Part shown: one piece after another, positions 44,600 to 56,811 of the stretch
Layout: each line of letters begins with the position of its first letter
How positions within the stretch are numbered: the first letter of the stretch is position 1
Source: Ptiloglossa arizonensis
Lineage: Eukaryota; Arthropoda; Insecta; Hymenoptera; Colletidae
Reading direction: 5' to 3'
NCBI RefSeq assembly: GCF_051014685.1
Contig: NW_027478457.1
Coordinates: 559,553 to 623,552, forward strand
DNA length: 64,000 bases
Made by a program: the position numbers and the translations under genes
The notes under the pieces: generated by a model
Told to the model about the DNA's origin: nothing
The model's database searches: none
What the model saw: the letters and a program-made list of their open reading frames with translations, nothing else

Positions 44600-47500
44600 C
44601 GGAAAGTAGAAACTCGCCCGATTACAACGGTACGTGTATTTTTCCCCTAGGCCATTCTGGTTAAGCGATTGGAGCAGCAGAATTGCGAAAAAATTGTTGT
44701 CTTCTCAACCATTTCTTAGATTCAAAGTCCCATATCTCGCGAACGGATTGACCAAACCCAAAAATTCCTTCTGCGTCTGAAAGTAGAAACTCGCCCGATT
44801 ACAACGGTATGTGTATTCTCTCCCTAGGCCATTCTGGTTAAGCGTCTGGAGCAGCAGAATTGTGAAAAATTTTTTGCCTTCTCTACCATTTCTTGGCTTC
44901 AAACTCCCATATCTCGCGAACGGATTGACCTAACCCAAAAATTCCAGCTGCGTCTGAAAGTAGAAACTCGCCCGATTACAACGGTATGCGTATTTTTTCC
45001 CTGGGCCATTCTGGTTAAGCGTTTGCAGCAGCAGAATTGCGAAAAATTGTTTGCCTTCTCAACCATTTCTTGGCTTCAAACTCCCATATCTCTTGAACGG
45101 ATTGACCTAACCCAAAAATTCCTATTGCATCTGAAAGAAGAAACTCCCCCGATTACAACGGTATGTGTATTTTTTCCCTAGGCCATTCTGGTTAAGCGTT
45201 TGGAGCAGCAGAATTGCGAAAAATTTGTTCTCTTGTCAACCATTTCTTAGCTTCCAACTCCCATATCTCGCGAACGGATTGACCAAACCCAAAAATTCCT
45301 TCTGCGTCTGAAAGTAGAAACTCGCCCGATTACAACGGTATGTGTATTTTTTCCCTAGGCCATTCTGTTTAAGCGTTTGGAGCAGCAGAATTGCGAAAAA
45401 TTTTTTGTCTTCTCAACCATTTCTTAGCTTCAAACTCCCATATCTCGCGAACGGATTGACCCAACCCAAAAATTCCTATTGCATTTGAAAGTAGAAACTC
45501 GCCCGATTACAACGGTACGCGTATTTTTCCCCTAGGCCATTCTGGTTAAGCGATTGGAGCAGCAGAATTGCGAAAAATTTGTTGTCTTCTCAACCATTTC
45601 TTAGATTCAAAGTCCCATATCTCGCGAACGGATTGACCAAACCCAAAAATTCCTTCTGCGTCGGAAAGTAGAAACTCGCCCGATTACAACGGTACGTGTA
45701 TTTTTCCCCTAGGCCATTCTGGTTAAGCGATTGGAGCAGCAGAAGTGCGAAAAATTTGTTGTCTTGTCAACCATTTCTTGGCTTCAAACTCCCATATCTC
45801 GCGAACGGATTTACCTAACCCAAAAATTCCTGTTGCATCAGAAAGCAGAATCTCGCCCGATTACAACGGTATGCGTATTTTTTCCCTAGTCCATTCTTGT
45901 TAAGCGTTTGGAGCAGCAGAATTGCGAACAATTTGTTCTCTTCTCAACCATTTCTTAGCTTCCAACTCCCATATCTCGCGAACGGATTGACCTAACCCAA
46001 AAATTCCTATTGCATCTGAAAGTAGAAACTCGCCCGATTACAACGGTACGTGTATTTTTTCCCTAGGCCATTCTGGTTAAGCGTTTGGAGCAGCAGAATT
46101 GCGAAAATTTTTTGCCTTATCAACCATTTCTTGGCTTCAAACTCCCATATCTCGCGAACGGATTTACCTAACCCAAAAATTCCTGTTGCATCAGAAAGCA
46201 GAATCTCGCCCGATTACAACGGTACGTGTATTTTTCCCCTAGGCCATTCTGGTTAAGCGATTGGAGCAGCAGAATTGCGAAAAAATTGTTGTCTTCTCAA
46301 CCATTTCTTAGATTCAAAGTCCCATATCTCGCGAACGGATTGACCAAACCCAAAAATTCCTTCTGCGTCTGAAAGTAGAAACTCGCCCGATTACAACGGT
46401 ATGTGTATTCTCTCCCTAGGCCATTCTGGTTAAGCGTCTGGAGCAGCAGAATTGTGAAAAATTTTTTGCCTTCTCTACCATTTCTTGGCTTCAAACTCCC
46501 ATATCTCGCGAACGGATTGACCTAACCCAAAAATTCCAGCTGCGCCAGAAAGTAGAAACTCGCCCGATTACAACGGTATGCGTATTTTTTCCCTGGGCCA
46601 TTCTGGTTAAGCGTTTGGAGCAGCAGAATTGCGAAAAATTGTTTGCCTTCTCAACCATTTCTTGGCTTCAAACTCCCATATCTCTTGAACGGATTGACCT
46701 AACCCAAAAATTCCTATTGCATCTGAAAGAAGAAACTCCCCCGATTACAACGGTATGTGTATTTTTTCCCTAGGCCATTCTGTTTAAGCGTTTGGAGCAG
46801 CAGAATTGCGAAAAATTTTTTGCCTTCTCAACCATTTCTTGGCTTCAAACTCCCACATCTCGCGAACGGATTGACCTAACCCAAAAATTCCTGGTGCGTC
46901 TGAAAGTAGAAACTCGCCCGATTACAACGGTATGTGTATTTTTTCCCTAGCCCGTTCTGGTTAAGCGTTTGGAGCAGCAGAATTGCAAACAATTTGTTCT
47001 CTTGTCAACCATTTCTTAGCTTCCAACTCCCATATCTCGCGAACGGATTGACCCAACCCAAAAATTCCTATTGCATTTGAAAGTAGAAACTCGCCCGATT
47101 ACAACGGTACGCGTATTTTTCCCCTAGGCCATTCTGGTTAAGCGATTGGAGCAGCAGAAGTGCGAAAAATTTATTGTCTTGACAACCATTTCTTAGCTTC
47201 AAAGTCCCATATCTCGCGAACGGATTGACATAACCCAAAAATTCCTATTGCATCTGAAAGTAGAAACTCGCCCGATTACAACGGTATGTGTATTTTTTCC
47301 CTAGGCCATTCTGGTTAAGCGTTTGGAGCAGCAGAATTGCGAAAAATTTGTTGTCTTCTCAACCATTTCTTGGCTTCAAACTCCCATATCTCGCGAACGG
47401 ATTGACCTAACCCAAAAATTGCTGTTGCATCTGAAAGTAGAAACTCGCCCGATTACAACGGTATGTGTATTTTTTCCCTAGGCCATTCTGGTTAAGCGTT

Positions 47501-47784
47501 TGGAGCAGCAGAATTGCGAAAAATTTTTTGTCTTCTCAACCATTTCTTAGCTTCAAACTCCCATATCTCGCGAACGGATTGACCCAACCCAAAAATTCCT
47601 ATTGCATTTGAAAGTAGAAACTCGCCCGATTACAACGGTACGCGTATTTTTCCCCTAGGCCATTCTGGTTAAGCGATTGTAGCAGCAGAATTGCGAAAAA
47701 TTTGTTGTCTTCTCAACCATTTCTTAGATTCAAAGTCCCATATCTCGCGAACGGATTGACCAAACCCAAAAATTCCTTCTGCGT

Positions 47785-50700
47785 CGGAAAGTAGAAACTC
47801 GCCCGATTACAACGGTACGTGTATTTTTCCCCTAGGCCATTCTGGTTAAGCGATTGGAGCAGCAGAAGTGCGAAAAATTTGTTGTCTTGTCAACCATTTC
47901 TTAGCTTTAAAGTCCCATATCTCGCGAACGGATTAGCCTAACCCAAAAATTCCTATTGTAACTGAAAGTAGCAACTCGCCCGATTACAACGGTATTCGTA
48001 TTTTTTTCCTTGGCCATTCTGCTTAAGCGTTTGGAGCAGCAGAATTGCGAAAAATTTGTTCTCTTCTCAACCATTTCTTAGCTTCCAACTCCCATATCTC
48101 GCGAACGGATTGACCTAACCCAAAAATTCCTATTGCATCTGAAAGTAGAAACTCGCCCGATTACAACGGTACGTGTATTTTTTCCCTAGGCCATTCTGGT
48201 TAAGCGTTTGGAGTAGCAGAATTGCGAAAAATTTTTTGCCTTATCAACCATTTCTTGGCTTCAAACTCCCATCTCTCGCGAACGGATTTACCTAACCCAA
48301 AAATTCCTGTTGCATAAGAAAGCAGAATCTCGCCCGATTACAACGGTATGCGTATTTTTTCCCTAGTCCATTCTTGTTAAGCGTTTGGAGCAGCAGAATT
48401 GCGAACAATTTGTTCTCTTCTCAACCATTTCTTAGCTTCCAACTCCCATATCTCGCGAACGGATTGACCTAACCCAAAAATTCCTATTGCATTTGAAAGT
48501 AGAAACTCGCCCGATTACAACGGTACGTGTATTTTTCCCCTAGGCCATTCTGGTTAAACGATTGGAGCAGCAGAATTGCGAAAAATTTGTTGTCTTCTCA
48601 ACCATTTCTTAGATTCAAAGTCCCATATCTCGCGAACGGATTGACCAAACCCAAAAATTCCTTCTGCGTCGGAAAGTAGAAACTCGCCCGATTACAACGG
48701 TACGTGTATTTTTCCCATAGGCCATTCTGGTTAAGCGATTGGAGCAGCAGAATTGCGAAAAATTTGTTGTCTTCTCAACCATTTCTTAGATTCAAAGTCC
48801 CATATCTCGCGAACGGATTGACCAAACCCAAAAATTCCTTCTGCGTCTGAAAGTAGAAACTCGCCCGATTACAACGGTATGTGTATTCTCTCCCTAGACC
48901 ATTCTGGTTAAGCGTCTGGAGCAGCAGAATTGTGAAAAATTTTTTGCCTTCTCTACCATTTCTTGGCTTCAAACTCCCATATCTCGCGAACGGATTGACC
49001 TAACCCAAAAATTCCAGCTGCGTCTGAAAGTAGAAACTCGCCCGATTACAACGGTATGCGTATTTTTTCCCTGGGCCATTCTGGTTAAGCGTTTGGAGCA
49101 GCAGAATTGCGAAAAATTTTTTGCCTTCTCAACCATTTCTTGGCTTCAAACTCCCATATCTCTTGAACGGATTGACCTAACCCAAAAATTCCTATTGCAT
49201 CTGAAAGAAGAAACTCCCCCGATTACAACGGTATCTGTATTTTTTCCCTAGGCCATTCTGTTTAAGCGTTTGGAGCAGCAGAATTGCGAAAAATTTTTTG
49301 CCTTCTCAACCATTTCTTGGCTTCAAACTCCCACATCTCGCGAACGGATTGACCTAACCCAAAAATTCCTGGTGCGTCTGAAAGTAGAAACTCGCCCGAT
49401 TACAACGGTATGTGTATTTTTTCCCTAGCCCGTTCGGGTTAAGCGTTTGGAGCAGCAGAATTGCGAACAATTTGTTCTCTTGTCAACCATTTCTTAGCTT
49501 CAAACTCCCATATCTCGCGAACGGATTGACCTAACCCAAAAATTCCTATTGCATTTGAAAGTAGAAACTCGCCCGATTACAACGGTACGTGTATTTTTCC
49601 CCTAGGCCATTCTGGTTAAGCGATTGGAGCAGCAGAATTTCGAAAAATTTGTTGTCTTCTCAACCATTTCTTGTCTTCAAACTCCCGTATCTCGCGAACG
49701 GATTGACATAACCCAAAAATTGCTATTGCATCTGAAAGTAGAAACTCGCCCGATTACAACGGTATGTGTATTTTTTCCCTAGCCCGTTCGGGTTAAGCGT
49801 TTGGAGCAGCAGAATTGCGAACAATTTGTTCTCTTGTCAACCATTTCTTAGCTTCCAACTCCCATATCTCGCGAACGGATTGACCCAACCCAAAAACTCC
49901 TATTGCATTTGAAAGTAGAAACTCGCCCGATTACAAAGGTACGCGTATTTTTCCCCTAGGCCATTCTGGTTAAGCGATTGGAGCAGCAGAATTGCGAAAA
50001 ATTTGTTGTCTTCTCAACCATTTCTTGGCTTCAAACTCCCATATCTCGCGAGCGGATTGACCTAACCCAAAAATTGCTGTTGCATCTGAAAGTAGAAACT
50101 CGCCCGATTACAACGGTATGTGTATTTTTTCCCTAGGCCATTCTGGTTAAGCGTTTGGAGCAGCAGAATTGCGAAGAATTTATTGTCTTCTCAACCATTT
50201 CTTAGCTTCAAACTCCCATATCTCGCGAACGGATTGGCCTAACCCAAAAATTCCTATTGCATTTGAAAGTAGAAACTCGCCCGATTAAAACGGTACGTAT
50301 ATTTTTCCCCTAGGCCATTCTGGTTAAGCGATTGGAGCAGCAGAATTGCGAAAAATTTGTTGTCTTCTCAACCATTTCTTGGCTTCAAAGTCCCATATCT
50401 CGCGAACGGATTGACCAAACCCAAAAATTCCTTCTGCGTCTGAAAGTAGAAACTCGCCCGATTACAACGGTATGTGTATTTTCTCCTTAGGCCATTCTGG
50501 TTAAGCGTTTGGAGCAGCAGAATTGCGAAAAATTTGTTGTCTTCTCAACCATTTCTTGGCTTCAAACTCCCATATCTCGCGAACGGATTGACCTAACCCA
50601 AAAATTGCTGTTGCATTTGAAAGTAGAAACTCGCCCGATTACAACGGTACGTGTATTTTTCCCCTAGGCCATTCTGGTTAAGCGATTGGAGCAGCAGAAT

Positions 50701-52563
50701 TGCGAAAAATTTGTTGTCCTCTCAACCATTTCTTAGATTCAAAGTCCCATATCTCGCGAACGGATTGACCAAACCCAAAAATTCCTTCTGCGTCTGAAAG
50801 TAGAAACTCGCCCGATTACAACGGTATGTGTATTTTCTCCCTAGGCCATTCTGGTTAAGCGTCTGGAGCAGCAGAATTGCGAAAAATTTGTTGTCTTCTC
50901 AACCATTTCTTGGCTTCAAACTCCCATATCTCGCGAACGGATTGACCTAACCCAAAAATTGCTGTTGCATCTGAAAGTAGAAACTCGCCCGATTACAACG
51001 GTATGTGTATTTTTTCCCTAGGCCATTCTGGTTAAGCGTTTGGAGCAGCAGAATTGCGAAAAATTTTTTGTCTTCTCAACCATTTCTTGGCTTCAAACTC
51101 CCATATCTCGCGAACGGATTGACCTAACCCAAAAATTCCTGTTGCATCAGAAAGCAGAAACTCGCCCGATTACAACGGTATGCGTATTTTTTCCCTAGTC
51201 CATTCTGGTTAAGCGTTTGGAGCAGCAGAATTGCGAAAAATTTGTTGTCTTCTCAACCATTTCTTGGCTTCAAACTCCCATATCTCGCGAACGGATTGAC
51301 CTAACCCAAAAATTGCTGTTGCATCTGAAAGTAGAAACTCGCCCGATTACAACGGTATGTGTATTTTTTCCCTAGGCCATTCTGGTTAAGCGTTTGGAGC
51401 AGCAGAATTGCGAAGAATTTATTGTCTTCTCTACCATTTCTTAGCTTCAAACTCCCATATCTCGCGAACGGATTGGCCTAACCCAAAAATTCCTATTGCA
51501 TTTGAAAGTAGAAACTCGCCCGATTAAAACGGTACGTATATTTTTCCCCTAGGCCATTCTGGTTAAGCTTCTGGAGCAGCAGAATTGCGAAAAATTTGTT
51601 GTCTTCTCAACCATTTCTTAGATTCAAAGTCCCATATCTCGCGAACGGATTGACCAAACCCAAAAATTCCTTCTGCGTCTGAAAGTAGAAACTCGCCCGA
51701 TTACAACGGTATGCGTATTTTTTCCCTGGGCCATTCTGGTTAAGCGTTTGGAGCAGCAGAATTGCGAAAAATTGTTTGTCCTCTCAACCATTTCTTAGAT
51801 TCAAAGTCCCATATCTCGCGAACGGATTGACCAAACCCAAAAATTCCCTCTGCGTCTGAAAGTAGAAACTCGCCCGATTACAACGGTATGTGTATTTTCT
51901 CCCTAGGCCATTCTGGTTAAGCGTCTGGAGCAGCAGAATTGCGAAAAATTTGTTGTCTTCTCAACCATTTCTTGGCTTCAAACTCCCATATCTCGCGAAC
52001 GGATTGACCTAACCCAAAAATTGCTGTTGCATCTGAAAGTAGAAACCCGCCCGATTACAACGGTATGTGTATTTTTTCCCTAAGCCATTCTGGTTAAGCG
52101 TTAGGAGCAGCAGAATTGCGAAAAATTTTTTGTCTTCTCAACCATTTCTTAGCTTCAAACTCCCATATCTCGCGAACGGATTGACCTAACCCAAAAATTC
52201 CTATTGCATTTGAAAGTAGAAACTCGCCCGATTACAACGGTATGAGTATTTTTTCCCTAGGCCATTCTGGTTAAGCGTTTGGAGCAGCAGAATTGCGAAA
52301 AATTTGTTGTCTTCTCAACCATTTCTTGGCTTCAAACTCCCATATCCCGCGAACGGATTGACCTAACCCAAAAATTGCTGTTGCGTCTGAAAGTAGAAAC
52401 TCGCCCGATTACAACGGTATGTGTATTTTTTCCCTAGGCCATTCTGGTTAAGCGTTTGGAGCAGCAGAATTGCGAAAAATTTTTTGTCTTCTCATCCATT
52501 TCTTAGCTTCAAACTCCCATATCTCGCGAACGGATTGATCTAACCCAAAAATTCCTATTGCAT
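47785..52563. repeat. Mosaic block between macro-repeats and undecamer HORs
   Basis: Twenty-seven monomers, starting with B-C*-D-E (with private GGATTAGCC, GGAGTAGCAG, CCCATCTCTCGCG and TGCATAAGAAAGC). The last marker monomer pair lies at about 48775-48972. Then come irregular monomers, including two with CCCGTTCGGG (about 49429 and 49783), two with GAAGAATTTATTGTC plus GGATTGGCC (about 50170 and 51410), and first appearances of CCTCTCAACC. No fixed HOR period is evident. Confidence 0.8.
49683..49699 (-). other. Exact CENP-B box match
   Basis: This monomer has CTCCCGTATCTCGCGAAC where others have CCCATATC. On the minus strand it reads GTTCGCGAGATACGGGA, which fits all nine fixed positions of NTTCGNNNNANNCGGGN. 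It is the only full match I found by reading the window. A single A-to-G change on the plus strand creates it. Function is inference. Confidence 0.5.
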
Positions 52564-54510
52564 TTGAAAGTAGAAACTCGCCCGATTACAACGGTATGAG
52601 TATTTTTTCCCTAGGCCATTCTGGTTAAGCGTTTGGAGCACCAGAATTGCGAAAAATTTGTTGTCTTCTCAACCATTTCTTGGCTTCAAACTCCCATATC
52701 TCGCGAACGGATTGACCTAACCCAAAAATTGCTGTTGCGTCTGAAAGTAGAAACTCGCCGGATTACAACGGTATGTGTATTTTTTCCCTTGGCCATTCTG
52801 GTTAAGCGTTTGGAGCAGCAGAATTGCGAAAAATTTTTTGTCTTCTCAACCATTTCTTAGCTTCAAACTCCCATATCTCGCGAACGGATTGACCTAACCC
52901 AAAAATTCCTATTGCATTTGAAAGTAGAAACTCGCCCGATTACAACGGTACCTGTATTTTTCCCCTAGGCCATTCTAGTTAAGCGATTGGCGCAGCAGAA
53001 TTGCGAAAAATTTGTTGTCTTCTCAACCATTTCTTAGATTCAAAGTCCCATATCTCGCGAACGGATTGACCAAACCCAAAAATTCCTTCTGCGTCTGAAA
53101 GTAGAAACTCGCCCGATTACAACGGTATGCGTATTTTTTCCCTGGGCCATTCTGGTTAAGCGTTTGGAGCAGCAGAATTGCGAAAAATTGTTTGTCCTCT
53201 CAACCATTTCTTAGATTCAAAGTCCCATATCTCGCGAACGGATTGACCAAACCCAAAAATTCCTTCTGCGTCTGAAAGTAGAAACTCGCCCGATTACAAC
53301 GGTATGTGTATTTTCTCCCTAGGCCATTCTGGTTAAGCGTCTGGAGCAGCAGAATTGCGAAAAATTTGTTGTCTTCTCAACCATTTCTTGGCTTCAAACT
53401 CCCATATCTCGCGAACGGATTGACCTAACCCAAAAATTGCTGTTGCATCTGAAAGTAGAAACCCGCCTGATTACAACGGTATGTGTATTTTTTCCCTAGG
53501 CCATTCTGGTTAAGCGTTTGGAGCAGCAGAATTGCGAAAAATTTTTTGTCTTCTCATCCATTTCTTAGCTTCAAACTCCCATATCTCGCGAACGGATTGA
53601 CCTAACCCAAAAATTCCTATTGCATTTGAAAGTAGAAACTCGCCCGATTACAACGGTACGTGTATTTTTCCCCTAGGCCATTCTGGTTAAGCGTTTGGAG
53701 CACCAGAATTGCGAAAAATTTGTTGTCTTCTCAACCATTTCTTGGCTTCAAACTCCCATATCTCGCGAACGGATTGACCTAACCCAAAAATTGCTGTTGC
53801 GTCTGAAAGTAGAAACTCGCCCGATTACAACGGTATGTGTATTTTTTCCCTTGGCCATTCTGGTTAAGCGTTTGGAGCAGCAGAATTGCGAAAAATTTTT
53901 TGTCTTCTCAACCATTTCTTAGCTTCAAACTCCCATATCTCGCGAACGGATTGACCAAACCCAAAAATTCCTTCTGCGTCTGAAAGTAGAAACTCGCCCG
54001 ATTACAACGGTATGCGTATTTTTTCCCTGGGCCATTCTGGTTAAGCGTTTGGAGCAGCAGAATTGCGAAAAATTGTTTGTCCTCTCAACCATTTCTTAGA
54101 TTCAAAGTCCCATATCTCGCGAACGGATTGACCAAACCCAAAAATTCCATCTGCGTCTGAAAGTAGAAACTCGCCCGATTACAACGGTATGCGTATTTTT
54201 TCCCTGGGCCATTCTGGTTAAGCGTTTGGAGCAGCAGAATTGCGAAAAATTTGTTGTCTTCTCAACCATTTCTTGGCTTCAAACTCCCATATCCCGCGAA
54301 CGGATTGACCTAACCCAAAAATTGCTGTTGCGTCTGAAAGTAGAAACTCGCCCGATTACAACGGTATGTGTATTTTTTCCCTAGGCCATTCTGGTTAAGC
54401 GTTTGGAGCAGCAGAATTGCGAAAAATTTTTTGTCTTCTCATCCATTTCTTAGCTTCAAACTCCCATATCTCGCGAACGGATTGACCTAACCCAAAAATT
54501 CCTATTGCAT
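52564..54510. repeat. 1,947-bp undecamer HOR (6+5 monomers), copy 1
   Basis: Eleven monomers starting with GGTATGAGTATT and GGAGCACCAG. The GGAGCACCAG monomer recurs after six monomers (53695), then after five (54580), giving the inner 6+5 structure. Other markers are TTTTTTCCCTTGGCC, GATTGGCGCAGC, CCTCTCAACC and GAAACCCGCCTG. Confidence 0.87.
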
Positions 54511-56457
54511 TTGAAAGTAGAAACTCGCCCGATTACAACGGTATGAGTATTTTTTCCCTAGGCCATTCTGGTTAAGCGTTTGGAGCACCAGAATTGCGAA
54601 AAATTTGTTGTCTTCTCAACCATTTCTTGGCTTCAAACTCCCATATCTCGCGAACGGATTGACCTAACCCAAAAATTGCTGTTGCGTCTGAAAGTAGAAA
54701 CTCGCCGGATTACAACGGTATGTGTATTTTTTCCCTTGGCCATTCTGGTTAAGCGTTTGGAGCAGCAGAATTGCGAAAAATTTTTTGTCTTCTCAACCAT
54801 TTCTTAGCTTCAAACTCCCATATCTCGCGAACGGATTGACCTAACCCAAAAATTCCTATTGCATTTGAAAGTAGAAACTCGCCCGATTACAACGGTACGT
54901 GTATTTTTCCCCTAGGCCATTCTAGTTAAGCGATTGGCGCAGCAGAATTGCGAAAAATTTGTTGTCTTCTCAACCATTTCTTAGATTCAAAGTCCCATAT
55001 CTCGCGAACGGATTGACCAAACCCAAAAATTCCTTCTGCGTCTGAAAGTAGAAACTCGCCCGATTACAACGGTATGCGTATTTTTTCCCTGGGCCATTCT
55101 GGTTAAGCGTTTGGAGCAGCAGAATTGCGAAAAATTGTTTGTCCTCTCAACCATTTCTTAGATTCAAAGTCCCATATCTCGCGAACGGATTGACCAAACC
55201 CAAAAATTCCTTCTGCGTCTGAAAGTAGAAACTCGCCCGATTACAACGGTATGTGTATTTTCTCCCTAGGCCATTCTGGTTAAGCGTCTGGAGCAGCAGA
55301 ATTGCGAAAAATTTGTTGTCTTCTCAACCATTTCTTGGCTTCAAACTCCCATATCTCGCGAACGGATTGACCTAACCCAAAAATTGCTGTTGCATCTGAA
55401 AGTAGAAACCCGCCTGATTACAACGGTATGTGTATTTTTTCCCTAGGCCATTCTGGTTAAGCGTTTGGAGCAGCAGAATTGCGAAAAATTTTTTGTCTTC
55501 TCATCCATTTCTTAGCTTCAAACTCCCATATCTCGCGAACGGATTGACCTAACCCAAAAATTCCTATTGCATTTGAAAGTAGAAACTCGCCCGATTACAA
55601 CGGTACGTGTATTTTTCCCCTAGGCCATTCTGGTTAAGCGTTTGGAGCACCAGAATTGCGAAAAATTTGTTGTCTTCTCAACCATTTCTTGGCTTCAAAC
55701 TCCCATATCTCGCGAACGGATTGACCTAACCCAAAAATTGCTGTTGCGTCTGAAAGTAGAAACTCGCCCGATTACAACGGTATGTGTATTTTTTCCCTTG
55801 GCCATTCTGGTTAAGCGTTTGGAGCAGCAGAATTGCGAAAAATTTTTTGTCTTCTCAACCATTTCTTAGCTTCAAACTCCCATATCTCGCGAACGGATTG
55901 ACCAAACCCAAAAATTCCTTCTGCGTCTGAAAGTAGAAACTCGCCCGATTACAACGGTATGCGTATTTTTTCCCTGGGCCATTCTGGTTAAGCGTTTGGA
56001 GCAGCAGAATTGCGAAAAATTGTTTGTCCTCTCAACCATTTCTTAGATTCAAAGTCCCATATCTCGCGAACGGATTGACCAAACCCAAAAATTCCTTCTG
56101 CGTCTGAAAGTAGAAACTCGCCCGATTACAACGGTATGTGTATTTTCTCCCTAGGCCATTCTGGTTAAGCGTCTGGAGCAGCAGAATTGCGAAAAATTTG
56201 TTGTCTTCTCAACCATTTCTTGGCTTCAAACTCCCATATCTCGCGAACGGATTGACCTAACCCAAAAATTGCTGTTGCATCTGAAAGTAGAAACCCGCCT
56301 GATTACAACGGTATGTGTATTTTTTCCCTAGGCCATTCTGGTTAAGCGTTTGGAGCAGCAGAATTGCGAAAAATTTTTTGTCTTCTCATCCATTTCTTAG
56401 CTTCAAACTCCCATATCTCGCGAACGGATTGACCTAACCCAAAAATTCCTATTGCAT
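54511..56457. repeat. 1,947-bp undecamer HOR, copy 2
   Basis: It matches copy 1 closely over the first nine monomers. The tenth differs: copy 1 at 54157 has CCATCTGCG upstream and CCCTGGGCC within, while here (56104) it is TTTTCTCCCTAGG. The two copies are therefore not pure tandem duplicates at that point. Confidence 0.85.
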
Positions 56458-56811
56458 TTGAAAGTAGAAACTCGCCCGATTACAACGGTATGAGTATTTT
56501 TTCCCTAGGCCATTCTGGTTAAGCGTTTGGAGCACCAGAATTGCGAAAAATTTGTTGTCTTCTCAACCATTTCTTGGCTTCAAACTCCCATATCTCGCGA
56601 ACGGATTGACCTAACCCAAAAATTGCTGTTGCGTCTGAAAGTAGAAACTCGCCCGATTACAACGGTATGTGTATTTTTTCCCTAGGCCATTCTGGTTAAG
56701 CGTTTGGAGCAGCAGAATTGCGAAAAATTTTTTGCCTTCTCAACCATTTCTTGGCTTCAAACTCCCACATCTCGCGAACGGATTGACCTAACCCAAAAAT
56801 TCCTGGTGCGT
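56458..56811. repeat. Two monomers starting a third undecamer, then switching
   Basis: The first monomer is again GGTATGAG/GGAGCACCAG. The second begins like the undecamer but switches to A5/T6 with TTTTGCCTTC, CCCACATCTCG and CCTGGTGCG, leading into a different HOR. Confidence 0.8.

Larger units (their letters stand above)
38585..47784. repeat. Macro-repeat unit 2 (52 monomers, 9,200 bp)
   Basis: It follows unit 1's succession with local gains and losses: a full extra decamer (41062-42830 next to 42831-44599), restoration of the monomer missing in unit 1, and loss of two monomers at about 46220. Net 43 + 10 + 1 - 2 = 52, which matches the measured length given four 1-bp deletions (about 39455, 41452, 43222 and 46107). 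The match to unit 1 breaks off at about 47840. Confidence 0.85.

Noticed and set aside
11256..46494. About 20 minus-strand ORFs of 65 codons beginning MKPRNGREGK, for example at 11256-11453, 20636-20833 and 46297-46494.
   Set aside because: They lie wholly inside satellite monomers, repeat only because the monomer is 3 x 59 bp, and start and stop at subtype variants. There is no promoter, no recognisable domain and no sign of coding constraint.
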